Shown: one piece after another, positions 11,117 through 22,096 of the stretch
Layout: each line of letters opens with the position of its first letter
Numbering within the stretch: the first letter of the stretch is position 1
From: Morinoia aosen
Taxonomy: Eukaryota > Arthropoda > Malacostraca > Amphipoda > Talitridae
Direction: 5' to 3'
Length of the DNA: 64,000 nucleotides
Assembly: GCA_030386875.1 (NCBI GenBank)
Contig: CM059563.1
Coordinates: 49,913,602-49,977,601 of the forward strand
The notes under the pieces: model-generated
Seen by the model: the letters and a program-made list of their open reading frames with translations, nothing else
Databases searched by the model: none
Told to the model about the DNA's origin: nothing
Translations under genes and position numbers: made by a program

Positions 11117-11592
11117 CTGCAAGTTAAAGTATGCGATGTCACGGTACTGTGTAATGCAGAGATATGCTAGAATTTCAATACCATTGATGGTATACGAAGC
11201 AATCAATGAACTATATATTTAAGGAACATTGTGTTTTGAATCTAATATTCTCAACGAAATTTATTCAATTTTTTTAGCTATATGTAAAAACTCTGTAAAA
11301 ATTTCAACCTGGGGATAATATATTTTTCTAATGTTCCATTTTTCCCCCCAATTCATATTGGCTAAAACTTCCGCTCACTTAGCCAATAAAACTTCCGCTA
11401 AAACTTCCGCAACTCTCCAAACAGTACTTTAACACAGATATTCATCATACTTGTAATAAAAAATAGTGAGTAAGTAGCCAGTTAAAAAGATTATCACAAA
11501 GTCTAACATTTACTGAAACACTAATCGCAATAACCGAGGTCAAGTGATAGCACAAACTTTCCGACAAGGTCGTGGCATCCGAGATAGATCAC

Positions 11593-11840
11593 CTGTGCAT
11601 GTAGACGATATCTTCTTTAGTGAGGAGGCAAGGGTTGTAAGGCAGCGCCTCGTGGCAGAACTTAATAACTAGTCCAATATTATAAAGGGAGTCGGCCATG
11701 GAGGGGGGATCAGCGACGGCGATATCGCCCCAGGGCAACTCCTGAGGGCAGTAGTAGGAGATGAGCGCCGCCAGCCCGATGCCGTCACTCAGGTCGCTCA
11801 GGTCCTGGATGCGCGGGAACTCCGGCAGCTGCTGCGCGTC
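11593..11840 (-). CDS. Patronin: Patronin exon d, core of CAMSAP CH domain (residues 174-255)
   Basis: This 248-nt exon enters in phase 0 after GCCATTGCAG and leaves in phase 2 at CACAG|GTGATC. It carries the core of the CAMSAP calponin-homology domain: DLSDLSDGIGLAALISYYCP, then ELPWGDIAV, DSLYNI, FCHEALPYN and EDIVYMH. Conserved elements present are the DG-[IV]-x-LAALI-x-[YF]YCP motif, the PW pair after it, the D-S-[LI]-[YH]-N-I helix, and the final E-D-[IV]-x-Y-M. Family knowledge says this CH domain does not bind actin in the usual way, and that minus-end recognition lies in the C-terminal CKK domain. Open sequence upstream of the acceptor (to 11984) is intron read-through. Confidence 0.95.
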
Positions 11841-12419
11841 CTGCAATGGCGTCATCATCACATCTGACTTCGTCATATTTAGGGATATGATGGAACCACA
11901 TCTGATCATACTAACGAATTTTGCGTGAACAAGAGTGAAATTACAGAACAGTTGTATGGTAAAATTAACTCGTACTAACCTCAAATGAATTTAGTTTCAG
12001 ATAAAACCTGATACAGCCATGATTGACAGAGGTCATCACATAACTCTTTCGTTCAATTCAATCAGTAAAATAAAGTTTAGAATTAATGACGACTTATTGA
12101 TTGAAAAACTTGACTCAATTTGACTTAGTATAATCGATTTGAAATAAATGCGTACAAATGAAAACCAAAAAAAAATTATGCATTTGACACATGGCCAAAA
12201 GGAGAATATCCATCATTAACAATGAAGCCTTTCAAAGTAAGTTAAACTATTTTCTAAAATGGCTTTCGCGGCATTGATTAGGTTGCCTTTAGACATTGAC
12301 AGAGTTGCCTCTAAGACAACTGCAACTAATTTTGGGGATAGTTACATGAAGATAAAGTAAGCAAAGCTTTGTTCGGGTACTAACAACTCGATGAGTTCAC
12401 TCATCCATTATGTACTCAC
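11841..12419. other. Patronin intron c-d
   Basis: AT-rich intron between GTGAGT donor and CCATTGCAG acceptor; nothing else seen. Confidence 0.7.
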
Positions 12420-12626
12420 GTCTGTAATTTGAGCGGCCACCCTCTCCTGCAGGGCGGCGGTCACCTTGGCGACCCACAGAACCAACGCTTCCTCCTGGTC
12501 GTGGGGCGTGGCGTGCGTGCTGTTTGGACCCGAGATCTTCTGCAGCGTGGACACGACTCGCTCCGCCACCACAACCTCTCGGATGTACAGCGCCATCATC
12601 GCTTCGATCACGGCCAGGTGTGCCGA
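12420..12626 (-). CDS. Patronin: Patronin exon c (residues 105-173)
   Basis: This 207-nt exon, phase 0 at both ends, runs from acceptor TTTGCATTTCAG to donor GTGAGT. It encodes SAHLAVIEAMMALYIREVV, a spacer with a Ser/Thr/His stretch, then ALVLWVAKVTAALQERV. The first block is the invariant CAMSAP SAH[LM]A[MV]I[DE] segment. The second is the helix opening the CAMSAP calponin-homology domain (W-[IV]-x-K/H-[VI] in the family). The exon is markedly GC-rich compared with its flanking introns, as are the other CH-encoding exons. Confidence 0.93.
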
Positions 12627-14008
12627 CTGAAATGCAAACATCGAGATGCATTTTAGACTTTTGAAATGGTACCCTTACGAAGGCCGTTTTAACAGGAGGC
12701 TTGCATTTCTTCCTAGTAAATGGGTTTAGTGCAAGGTGTTATAATTCCAAAGTTGAAAATTTTCAATTTATTACTGACGTAATTTCTTGATTTTATAAGG
12801 TAAACGTCGGTACCCATGCCATGGTAGTACAATCGCTACAAAATTTTTAATTGTCAGCGCTAAAAGTTTTCTTTAATTTACTGGAACCACTCAAATTTTT
12901 TTAAAATAACCCTCGAATAGAAGACATACCGACAATTTTATAATTTTTCACGTGATTCAATTTGTTCACTCTAAAAACGGTAGACCCAATTTGATTTTCT
13001 TTCGAATAGTGAAAGCAATCTTTGTCGTAAAATTCAGCTGTTTAATGAGAAACACTACAACCACGCCTGACTGTTTCCTCGTAGTATCCATGATTTCAGC
13101 CGTACAAAGCACGAGCTATACTTGGGCGGGGCGGGAGAAATCATTGATGCTCCGGCAAAAAAGTTTGACTAGGAAGTTGCAGCACATCTTGCTAACCTAG
13201 TTTTACCATGAATTCAAATAAAATATGCCATCATCAGTCGCCAGTAAATCGCTCTTGATTTCTTAGTCAACAATATTTTCTACGAACCCTTCGGTGAAGA
13301 AGTTCGATACTCACTGTTTGATGATAAAAAAAATCCTATAAATCAGGATGTCAGCACTAATCCATTCATACAACAAGCATTCTCAAGCTGTTTATGTGTG
13401 GGAAATCCTTCTGAGGAAAGCCGGCATTCAGGTTAGATGTTATTTTAAGCCTCTCTAACCGCAACAAAGGCGTTCTGAAAAGAGGAAGGAGGATGGCACC
13501 ATCCAATATGGACTTCAGGGAACGCATAAGGTGCATAGAAACAGTACGTTGAGAAAGAAGTCTATGAAACAAGATAAAAGTTGAAGGAAAAAGTAGTAGA
13601 TGCTCAAAACAGCACAGCAATGAACCAAAAAAAGGCCGTAACAAAACAAGAATATCTATTTTATTTCATCTTAACCTTTAATTCGGGACCTCAGATATTC
13701 CCCAGGGGAAAGCTATTTTTCAAAACCGGCATTCAAACTCTCCAAGTGCAAGTTTTTAGACACCAACCGATAATTTTATCGCTAAAATACGTAAGTTCTG
13801 CTCCACTTACTTCATTACGTTCAGAATAAAACAGTTACTTGAATAATAGGTACGAATTCCAACACATAATGCGCACAGTTCCGAGTCTGATACACGAAAA
13901 CTATTTTTTCTACTTAATAACGACTTTCAGTGGCTGCCTACACTACCTAAACTATGTAATTCATGTACTACAAAAGACTACGGGAAATATTCACGCAACA
14001 GCACTGAC
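12627..14008. other. Patronin intron b-c with a SINE-like insertion
   Basis: AT-rich intron. The only feature is a 5'-truncated family A copy at 13431-13725. Confidence 0.7.
13431..13725 (-). mobile_element. SINE-like family A, 5'-truncated copy with 10-bp TSD
   Basis: Family body is recognisable (GAGGAAGGAGGATGGCACCA, AACAGCACAGCAATGAACC). The 5' terminal hairpins are missing. CCGGCATTCA flanks it on both sides (13421-13430 and 13726-13735). Confidence 0.8.
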
Positions 14009-14224
14009 CATTTTGAGAGGAGAGTCCTGCAGGAGGATGGTCTCATTGAGCGCGACGTCTGTGGGCTCAGCAACATAGACGCCTTTCCTGGCGAGCGCCT
14101 GGATCACCTTCCAGTGGCTAAGGCTGAAGAAATTCGGGTCGCCATAAATGTTGGCCAGGGCCGAGCAGTAGAGGTCGGCGTTGGCAAGCTGCGCCACGAT
14201 GCCGGGCTTGAGATGCTCCCGCCC
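14009..14224 (-). CDS. Patronin: Patronin exon b (residues 33-104)
   Basis: This 216-nt exon encodes 72 residues, phase 0 at both ends. The acceptor is CTGTTCTTGCGTCAG and the donor ATG|GTCAGTGC. It reads GREHLKPGIV, then LYCSALANIYGDP, then VIQALARKGVYV, and ends ILLQDSPLKM. This matches the conserved N-terminal region of insect Patronin and vertebrate CAMSAPs, where the same block ends in P-[LI]-[KQR]-[MI] immediately before [SN]AH[LM]. The join to exon a (RDHE|GREHLKP) reproduces the family sequence exactly across the splice. The role is structural, preceding the CH domain. Confidence 0.93.
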
Positions 14225-15141
14225 CTGACGCAAGAACAGAAAACTTACAAAACTTAAGACACTTAAATTCTTTAAATCCAATTAAAAATTTTCGTCGCCG
14301 TAGAATTCTTTATTGAAAAAGAAACGAGAAACAACAGAGAGACTTCAGATATAATGACCTCGAATCGTACTGAACAATATACATACATTTCCAAAATAGC
14401 AACGGAATGATGTTGCACAGAGAAAATTTGCCGAACCTAGGGAAGAAGACTACTTTACCGAGCCAAACAAGCGAAAGATGGATGCATTTCCTCAACTGGA
14501 AAGGAAACGAAGGACTGAGGAGATAACTCAACTGCGCCCTCAGGACAGCCAGAAGGAAAGTTGAGCATGTGAGAGAGATTAGGACACGCGAGAGAGAAGT
14601 GAGCTCCATTTTACTTTATACGCAAGAAAGTAATAGCGCTATGTATGTCGGCTCGAGGTCTTTTCCATTCTGGTATGTCGTAAAATACAGCTAGTTTATC
14701 AATGCTAGTTTCTATTCAGCTTTGGAAATTGTACGTAAGGCACAAGTCATGCATGTTGCACTTTATTTCTGTTTACTTGAGGCATTTAATAATTAATTAC
14801 TCAGATCACATTAGTAAGATGAGACGTCTTCAGACCTTAATTGCTTCCATGAAAAAAAAACAATCAATTCATCCTTCCTACAAAATCAAACTCATTGCGC
14901 ATTTCAATAAATCTGAGCAGCTTCAAACAATGCAGAGGAATTACGAGAAGGTTTACTCGGCTCAAGTCGAGCAGATACTCGAATAGCACACAACTTGACA
15001 GAAGTTATTTCAACCCTTTAATGCTAACATTACTTACACACGCGCGCCTTGGGAAGAATAAGAAAGTCGTTCACCGGAAGTTGGATACGATCCTGTTTTA
15101 CACGTAGGTCAAATTCACTCGGTTTGAACAGCGATGCTTAC
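14225..15141. other. Patronin intron a-b
   Basis: AT-rich intron between the GTAAGC donor and TTGCGTCAG acceptor; I see nothing further in it. Confidence 0.7.
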
Positions 15142-15237
15142 CTCATGGTCCCGGTAATAAGGGTCTTGCAATTCTGCAGGCACTTTGTTCTTGTTAGCTT
15201 TCTGGACGATCCACATCACTGAAGCCCGCTGCTTCGC
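15142..15237 (-). CDS. Patronin: Patronin exon a (residues 1-32 of visible model)
   Basis: This 96-nt exon, phase 0 at both ends, starts after a good pyrimidine-rich acceptor (TTTCCTTTTGTTCACAG) and ends at a consensus donor (GTAAGC). It begins AKQRASVMW and ends YYRDHE. Both are hallmark sequences of the extreme N-terminus of CAMSAP/Patronin, just before the CH-domain region. In family members only some 20-50 residues precede the RAKQRAS motif, so one short upstream coding exon is expected. I could not find a convincing one within the next 9 kb. Identity is very secure; both splice sites are seen directly. Confidence 0.92.
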
Positions 15238-16375
15238 CTGTGAACAAAAGGAAATATTCAACCTTGGCTGCCAAAATAATTTAACCCCAACTTACATTAT
15301 AATTCATTCACACATGAGCTCATTTGAGGATACATTTACGTGTCACTGAATGTTGTCAACTAGTAAAGCAATCGTGAGTATTTTTTCTAACGGAAAAATC
15401 CATGAAAATATTTCTATGGTTATCTATTCAATTTGTATTTTAATCAAAGTTAAAATCACCATTGGAATGCTTAATTTACGTATCATGATAGAAATGAAGT
15501 TTTACTATTTATATCAGAAACGATTCACGACATTGGAATTTTATGTCTGTCGAATGCTTAGATGACTAAATTGACAATCGCAACTCAAGCAGTAAAATCA
15601 CAAAGTATGCAAGAAAAAATATGGAAAACTTAATCCATTCAATATCATAATGGTTCCATCGTTGAATTAACAGACTTTGAAAAAAGGACGTGAAAATCAA
15701 ATTATTCTACTTATACATCAGTAAACGTCAAAGAACAGCGAATGGCTTAATTCTGAGTGTGCATGTGAGGAATACAATAGGAAATGGTAAGGTATACCAT
15801 GTCAATACAGAGACAGTATCGAGATCAAGACAAGTAGAACTGTTCACATTTATGAATAAGAAGGGATGTAAAAACTTTTCTGCATAGTAGGCCACTACTA
15901 ACATGACAGTATATGGCCGCGACAAGAAAGTTACATAGCTCCAAATTCCAAGCTTCATATGAAATTTCATCGCAAAACTCGCATAGTAAAAGAAAAAAAT
16001 CCGCCGGTTGGCAAACACGTGCCTCTTTCTGATCAAACTAGAAGCCATATGGAGGAAAGAGGATAAAGTGGCACTGGCACTGCATAATGTACTTTCAGTT
16101 TCCTTCTTTTTTTTTCTCTTACAGCGTTTATCATTACAAAGGAATGAACGAACGGGCACGATGAGTACAAAATAATAGAAAATGGTGATGTTGCTTCTAC
16201 CTTTCTTCACTTTAATCTCAAAACTTAAATTCTGAAAATATCTTTCTTCGTACGTCTACCACAACACATGTCAACTGCATGACGCGAGCCGTAACTCACT
16301 TGCGCACTACGAACGCTACAGGACTTTCGAAGAGGCAAGAAGCAAATTTAGCGATGAGTGTTTTTCGTTTTAAAA
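15238..16375. other. Non-coding, upstream of first visible Patronin exon
   Basis: AT-rich. A strong minus-strand donor (GCGCAA|GTGAGT, near 16296) follows a short open stretch with no ATG, so it could be the end of a 5' non-coding exon. No coding exon is supported. Confidence 0.4.
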
Positions 16376-16474
16376 GGTTCACCCTCGAATTAGCCTTCCT
16401 TAAGGAGATCATCCGGGTTTGAGACCTTTTTTCGTCCGATTCGTTTGAAAATTGGCCTGTATATGTCTTTTGTG

Positions 16475-17350
16475 AAAGTAAACCTTTTTTACTCCTGTCA
16501 TTTTTTCGATTTAGGCCTTAGTTTTTTTTTATTGACGAAAAATGTGTTTTTTTGTATATTTTTATTGATATTTCAGATTGGAACTCCTTCAGTTTTGATG
16601 CTAGAACAAAAACAAAGACAGTTTTAGAACCCTTGGAACATTTCTAACAAACGCACATTCAGTTTTTTTTCAAATTCAAATTTTTTCTATTTTTTCAAAA
16701 TTTTTGGAAATTTCAAAAATCAGCAACAATTTTTTGGGTTTAGAGCTATATATTTCTTCAAAGAATTCTAACTTGAAAAAAAGCCAAACGAGCGTTTGTT
16801 AGAAATGTTCCAAGGATTCTAAAACTGTCTTTGGATTTGTTCTAGCATCAAAACTCGAGAACTAGTCCCAGGATGAATGTTGAAAATTCAAAGTGTTGGG
16901 TATAAGCAAAAAACAAAATGTTTTGTTGAAGTGTAATATAATGAACAATTGATGTAATTGAATGCAGTTTTAATTGTTATTTCGATACTTTCCATACATA
17001 ACTTCATATTCAAACTGTGAATTGTGATTTAAAAAAAATTATAAAAATTTTTCCTTTTTTATCAAAAAAATAATTTTTTTTTTCAGTCTGATTCTCATGA
17101 AATTTGACTATGATATGTAACCTTTGAAAAGAAAAACAATTGATTCCATTCATTTTTTTGATTCAGGCCTTAGATTTTGCAAAAATTTGACATATTGGTT
17201 TTTAGGTATTGATATTTCACTAATATTGATGTTTCAAAATGGGACTCCTCCTTCAGTTTTGATGCTAGAACAAAAAAAAATGCAGTTTTAGAATCCTTGG
17301 AACATTTCTAAGACACTCACATTCGGCTTTTTTCCCATTTCCCAATTTTC
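16475..17350. repeat. Foldback repeat: two inverted arms plus a third direct copy
   Basis: The segment around TTTGATGCTAGAACAAA, CAGTTTTAGAA and CTTGGAACATTTCTAA occurs at about 16575-16680. It is inverted at 16762-16870 and again in direct orientation at 17232-17340. Sequence before the first and third copies is also related (TTTAGGCCTTAG versus TTCAGGCCTTAG), so the unit is about 200 bp. Confidence 0.75.
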
Positions 17351-17400
17351 TCTTTTTATATGGGGTCAAAACAGGGAAAACTGAAATATTTTGGTCCCTT

Positions 17401-17431
17401 CAACCCCCCCCCCCCCCCGGGGAGGGGGGGA
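17401..17431. repeat. Poly-C/poly-G homopolymer tract
   Basis: A run of about 16 C followed by a G-rich run. Run length in an assembly is unreliable here. Confidence 0.9.
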
Positions 17432-17552
17432 ATTATTGTCGTAGCGCCATAAAATTTTAGGAACGAATAGTCCACCAACTAAGGGTCCTTCTACAACAAA
17501 AACATGCAAAATGACCATGACATCGACAGGATCTGGCAAGGGCCCCGGATGA

Positions 17553-17885
17553 TCTTATTAACCACGACAAAGATGTTCTCAGAGAGGAAAGAGGAAGGCA
17601 CCATTTAGTATGGATATAAGAAAATGAGGAATCGATGCAGAAAGGGCATAGAAACAGTAAGATGGGAAAGAAGTTCATGAAATAAGATAAAAGTTGAAGA
17701 AGAAAGTCAAAGGTGCTGAAAAACAGGACAGTAGTGAACCGAAAAAAATGGTCCTTAACATAACAAAAAAAAACATTTTATTTCAACAAAAAGAAGGCCT
17801 ACCTAACTCTCAGCTCGGGCCCTCACATTTTTCCCCTGGGAGCTCAAATTCCCATAGATACAATACTTGTATCCCCCTGAGGGGA
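17553..17885 (-). mobile_element. SINE-like family A copy
   Basis: Nearly complete: family body and both 5' hairpins are present, closing at CCCCTGAGGGG (17875-17885). It sits directly against the next copy, suggesting insertion into it. Confidence 0.75.
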
Positions 17886-18112
17886 AGCTAGGAAAAAAGT
17901 TCATGAAACAAAAAAAAAAAAAGTTGAAGAAGAAAGTAGTAGGTGCTGAAAAACAGGACAGCAGTGAACCGAAAAAAGGTGGTCCATAACATTACGGAAA
18001 CCTATTTTATTACAACAAAAAGGAAGCCTACCTAACCTTTAGCTCGGGCCCTCACATGGTTCCCCTGGGAGCGCTAATTCCCATAGATACAATAGTTGTA
18101 TCCCTCTGAGGG
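17886..18112 (-). mobile_element. SINE-like family A copy, interrupted
   Basis: Carries the 5' two-thirds of the element, from TTCATGAAAC to the hairpins. The rest appears displaced to the left by the nested insertions. Its 5' end abuts the 14-bp direct repeat. Confidence 0.7.
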
Positions 18113-18126
18113 GGTTCACCCTCGAA

Positions 18127-19104
18127 AAGTTTATTTTAAAAATTAAACGCAATCTTAGAGATCACAAATTATATCTTCGCTATATCTTACGTATCTTATA
18201 CATATTATCAAACATTTCTTCACCGCAGCATTCAACGCACTCAAGAAACCCATTCGAATAAAGTTACATCTCACAATCGTTTGATGCTTGCTCAAATTCG
18301 TTGGCGCATTAGCAAGAACATCTCTTAGGAGTAAATTGTGAAAGTAAGGGCTTGCGTACGAAATTTCCGACAGCCAAACTACTATTACTATTTTTTATAA
18401 ACAGAGCTCTGTTAAACACGAATGATTAACTTTAGAACAGTTCTTAAATCCCCTGTATCGTACAAAAATTATAATAAGTCAAGGGCTTGAGACAAAGAAC
18501 CAACAGCTGCGCCGCACAAATCAAGCAGCTGGGATTCGAAATGAAAAAGGACATTGAAGGCACTGACCATTAATCGAGCAATCTCTCTAAACAAACTTCT
18601 TAATTAGACAGATAAAAATCAGTTTGGTACATTAACATTGAGTATAAGTTTTCAAGTAATTTTTCTTTTATAAACGAAATGAAAGCGTGTTAAAAAATAA
18701 GCGCCACATCTAAGATGGAGCAGCATATCAAGGGACAATATGGTGGTCAATGATCGTCAGCCGGGTCGGAGTAGAGCAATGACGATGCAGAGTGAGGAAG
18801 AAGGCGATCACAAGCCGAGTTGTTCAGAGGGAAAAGTGCTAGCGGTCGTCACCAGGCAGTACCGCACGGCTTTCACCCCATACACCACACAGCTTCTATG
18901 GACACGCTCCAGATACACATACTCTTCCGTGACGCGTTCTCACATTGGTAACGTGCGCCATGTGGGCACATTTCCCCCGAGATTTTGAGAAATAATTTGG
19001 CATGACTGCATCGTTTTACAAATTGATCACTCTGCTGCTTTTAATGCTCAATCTCAAGTACACGATCCGTTGCATCAAAAATGTGGTCGATAATTGTTTT
19101 AGAC
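18127..19104. other. Non-coding, with a GC-rich patch at 18740-18990
   Basis: AT-rich except for a block of about 250 bp with balanced base composition and open frames on both strands. No splice signals or homology let me call it an exon. Confidence 0.4.
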
Positions 19105-19302
19105 CAGGGGTTCCTCAACTTTTTTTCACTCTGTACCTTTAAAAAAGTTTCATTCGAACCACGCCCCCCCCCCCCCCCCCCCCCTTAAATATAAATCGAA
19201 ACATATAGCCAATTTCTTATTATTTTCCTGGACTGTTCTCGCACCCTTTAATATCATTTCGCACCCCCAAGGAGTGTGAGCACCCTATGTTGAGAACCTC
19301 TG
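19105..19302. mobile_element. hAT-type MITE
   Basis: The ends are imperfect inverted repeats: CAGGGGTTCCTCAAC at the left and GTTGAGAACCTCTG at the right, the CAG-type termini common in hAT elements. The flanking 8-mers TTTTAGAC and CTTCAGAC (6 of 8 identical) fit the 8-bp hAT target duplication. A long poly-C tract lies inside. Non-autonomous; no transposase. Confidence 0.8.
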
Positions 19303-20874
19303 CTTCAGACGGAGTATCCGCGCCTAGCGTAAATAACGATGCGTAGCACAATGAGAGTTCGAGTAAAATCCCACGCCGAATAATTTGAATTGAGTTAAAT
19401 TTAGCTTAAGGCTAAAATTCAAGTCACTGAGAGCTGCAAGTATTAATCGCTTTAATACTCGTATGATAATGATAATAAAGTTACAAAAATCTAAATGCCT
19501 CGCTCAATAACTTTTAAAAACGTAATTTCCATTGAAGTTTCCAGAGTCAAAAATGACGGAATTACTTCGTAAGAGCAACTGCACTTATGTGTGAAAAACA
19601 ATCCACTCAATTTAGAGCGCTCAAAAAAAACGTATTTTTTGAAACGAATAAATATTTATCAAACTAAGAAACCTTATGTGTTCAAATAGACGTTTGTTCA
19701 AATGAGAAGCGTAACCACGAAGAGATATAAAGTCAATTGATGGAAATATGCAGGACAAATTAATTATAATCAAAATGATGCACTATGAAACACGGTTCCG
19801 CATTAAAAAATTACAATGTTAATAATGAAATCATAACGCTGTGCTATACAATAGCACCATAAACTAGGTTAATTCATTATTTGTCCATTATAATGTACAT
19901 ATTTCCCAGTTCTCAGACAGGTACTTCTGATCAAGTCTGGGTCAAATTTTGCGCAACACGCCGACTTGCATGGCCAGTCACCTGTCCCAGCACAGTACGG
20001 TGCTCGTGCAAACCTAACACAGTCTGCCAGGGCGCGCTGGACCGTACAGCGTTGCGGCGGCGCCACACAAAAGTGGCCTTCGGTGCGGGATAATTAAGCA
20101 GGAGCACACGTAACACAGCGTCAGTATCGGCACGCAGTTCACTCGCTCCCACGTGTCACAGAGCCTACACAGCTAAATGAATCCCCTCATGGCCAAGTTG
20201 AACACTAGATTTTGGTTGTAAAAAAAAATATCATCACAAATTCTTTTAATTATTCTCTATCTAACAAGTCGCACAATACCTAATGACTATTCGTAATGTA
20301 ATATACGAAGAAATTTAAAGCTAAAAAAAATCACTGGAGGCAAAATGAGTAATTATTTCCTCAAGTGTCTATTTATAACCAATATAGTCCGCCACTAATT
20401 AAAGTCACTAGTTCAGTCAATTGCAAATAAGCGCAATATGTAAAAGTATTTCACTCAAATTTATCCTTAGATGAACTAGGTGAGCGAGTGTATTAAGCTA
20501 CTAGGACACTAAAAATTCAAGATGCTAAGACCTCATCCATACGGATTCTTGGTCCAATGCTGAGAACATATCTTCTAAACGATATCAGAACGGAGAATCG
20601 TTCGGAATGAGTACAGTGAAATCAGAAAACACAAATAAGAAAGCCCACTCGTGATGTTGGAGTTAACCTCGAACCAGTTCGTGCGATGGTTAAGAAAGAC
20701 TTGAAACCTTCGCCACATGGGCAAGAAAAACTAGTAGTTTTCTGTTCCATAGCAGTAAATGTTGAATCCTTCATTGTTAAGAAGGAAAATTATACTTAAA
20801 AACAAACTTCATAAAGAACAGTACAAGCTGATCCTGATGTTTAAAAACAAGTGAAGCAAATAGTTCAGAGTTCA
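19303..20874. other. Non-coding, with a GC-rich patch at 19900-20160
   Basis: Surroundings are AT-rich. The patch has a minus-strand open frame of about 58 codons running to GGACAG|GTGACT, a plausible donor, but it has no ATG and no recognisable family. It may be a 5' non-coding exon or a promoter island. Confidence 0.35.
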
Positions 20875-20887
20875 GAGTTTTTGTGAT

Positions 20888-21244
20888 AAGATTAGATTAT
20901 ACATTAGTTAAGGCCTTCCTAACTGCTCCAAAAATAAAAAGCGTATCGAAGAGAGGAAGGAGGAAGGCATTATTTAGTATGGAGATGAGGGAATGCGGAA
21001 TCTATGCAGAAGGGGCATAGAAACAGTACGTTGAAAAAGAAGTTCATAAAACAAGATAAAAGTTGAAGAAGAAAGTAGTAGATACTGAAAAACAGGACAG
21101 CAGCGAACCGAAAAAAAGTCCTTATCATAGCAAAAAAAATATAAAAAAAGAAGGCCTACCTAACTCGCGGCTCGGGCCCTCACACATTTTCCCTTGGGGA
21201 GCAGTAATTCCCATAAATACAATAGTTGTATCCCCCTGAGGGGT
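20888..21244 (-). mobile_element. SINE-like family A, full length with perfect 13-bp TSD
   Basis: GAGTTTTTGTGAT flanks both sides exactly (20875-20887 and 21245-21257). The 3' tail on the low side is AAGATTAGATTATA, and the 5' hairpins are intact (GATACAA|TAG|TTGTATC-type, then CCCCTGAGGGG is at its end). Confidence 0.92.
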
Positions 21245-22071
21245 GAGTTTTTGTGATCCCTTTGCGTAACGGTACTCTGTACGACTAACCGTGACTGACA
21301 CACTAGAGAGTGTGTTTTTTTACAGCCTACGTAGTATGACATGGCAACTAAAAACGTAAATTAAATAAGTATAAAATAGAAAGCGAGTTGGAACGTCTGT
21401 TACTCACATGCCTGTTGAGAAATGCTGGCTACTAACCAAAGCATTATTTAAAAAGAAAAGATCGAGTAGAGATTATAGCGAGCAAAACAACGGCGCACTA
21501 GCGTACAACACACATGGGCAAGATGCTAACGTTGAAACATCTTTCATTATGGTTGCAGGCTCTGAAGAGAAAGTCGGAGCGATCAAAATTACGATATTCA
21601 GTCTTCAGCAGTAGCAAGTTGATTATCTACCTTGATAGGAAGAAAGCATCGATACCTTACTGATACGATTAGACAATAACACATCATTTTAATCCGCAAC
21701 GGAGGAAAACAATACACCCACAAGTGGCATCAAAATATGAAAAGAACGTAAAGAAGTTGCAAAATGAGTGAAGTAGCATAACTCCGTGCAAAGATACACG
21801 TAGCAGCAAGACGGCGAGAAGAAGTGCTCATTGCAAACAGAAGAGTCTGGCGCTCATGGAGGACAGCTCGAGATAGGGAGCGTCACGGTCGGCGGCTGGT
21901 GTCACACCAGTAACAAGGCGGGGTAGCGGTGCGGCACCGCAAACTGTTACCGGACAGCATCGGGAACACGGACGAGGCGCGTCATTTACCGCCGCCGCAG
22001 CTCATCCTCAAATAAAAAGCCTGCTCTCATCAAGCAAGCGGCAGCGCCGACAACTGTGTAATGACTGAGAA

Positions 22072-22096
22072 AGATCTACGCGGCCGCTGTAGATCT
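22072..22096. repeat. 25-bp near-palindrome with GCGGCCGC core
   Basis: AGATCTAC then GCGGCCGC, one extra T, then GTAGATCT. It lies inside the GC-rich island at 21840-22100. Confidence 0.8.

Larger units (their letters stand above)
1..15237 (-). other. Patronin: Patronin/CAMSAP gene, 5' half (ten coding exons, 3' end outside window)
   Basis: CAMSAP/Patronin proteins bind and stabilise microtubule minus ends through a C-terminal CKK domain. They carry an N-terminal CAMSAP calponin-homology domain and a long coiled or disordered linker. Ten minus-strand exons join into one open frame of about 921 residues. Phase sequence at the junctions is 0,0,0,2,1,1,1,1,2, and each acceptor supplies exactly the bases its donor leaves over. 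The first five exons match the family residue by residue (AKQRAS, YRDHEG, IQALARKG, SAHLAVIE, DSLYNI, VKQNVLAF). The initiator exon was not found: upstream of 15237 the frame hits a stop and a good acceptor. The CKK domain is not in the window, so the gene continues left of base 1. Residue numbers in the exon entries count from the first visible residue. Confidence 0.9.
16376..18126. mobile_element. Composite, nested repeat block flanked by a 14-bp direct repeat
   Basis: GGTTCACCCTCGAA occurs at 16376-16389 and 18113-18126. The right-hand boundary coincides with the 5' end of a family A SINE copy. The simplest reading is a SINE insertion whose body was later interrupted by a second SINE copy and by a foldback-type repeat. 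Confidence 0.6.

Noticed and set aside
11841..11984. ATG-started N-terminal extension of exon d
   Set aside because: AT-rich read-through of the intron; the family sequence continues smoothly only if spliced at 11840.
16290..16345. Strong donor GTGAGT as the end of the missing Patronin start exon
   Set aside because: The phase-0 frame before it has a stop and no ATG; at most a non-coding exon.
17457..17678. Minus-strand 73-codon frame (also 62448-62690 and similar)
   Set aside because: These frames fall within family A SINE copies; the similar peptides reflect the repeat, not a gene.
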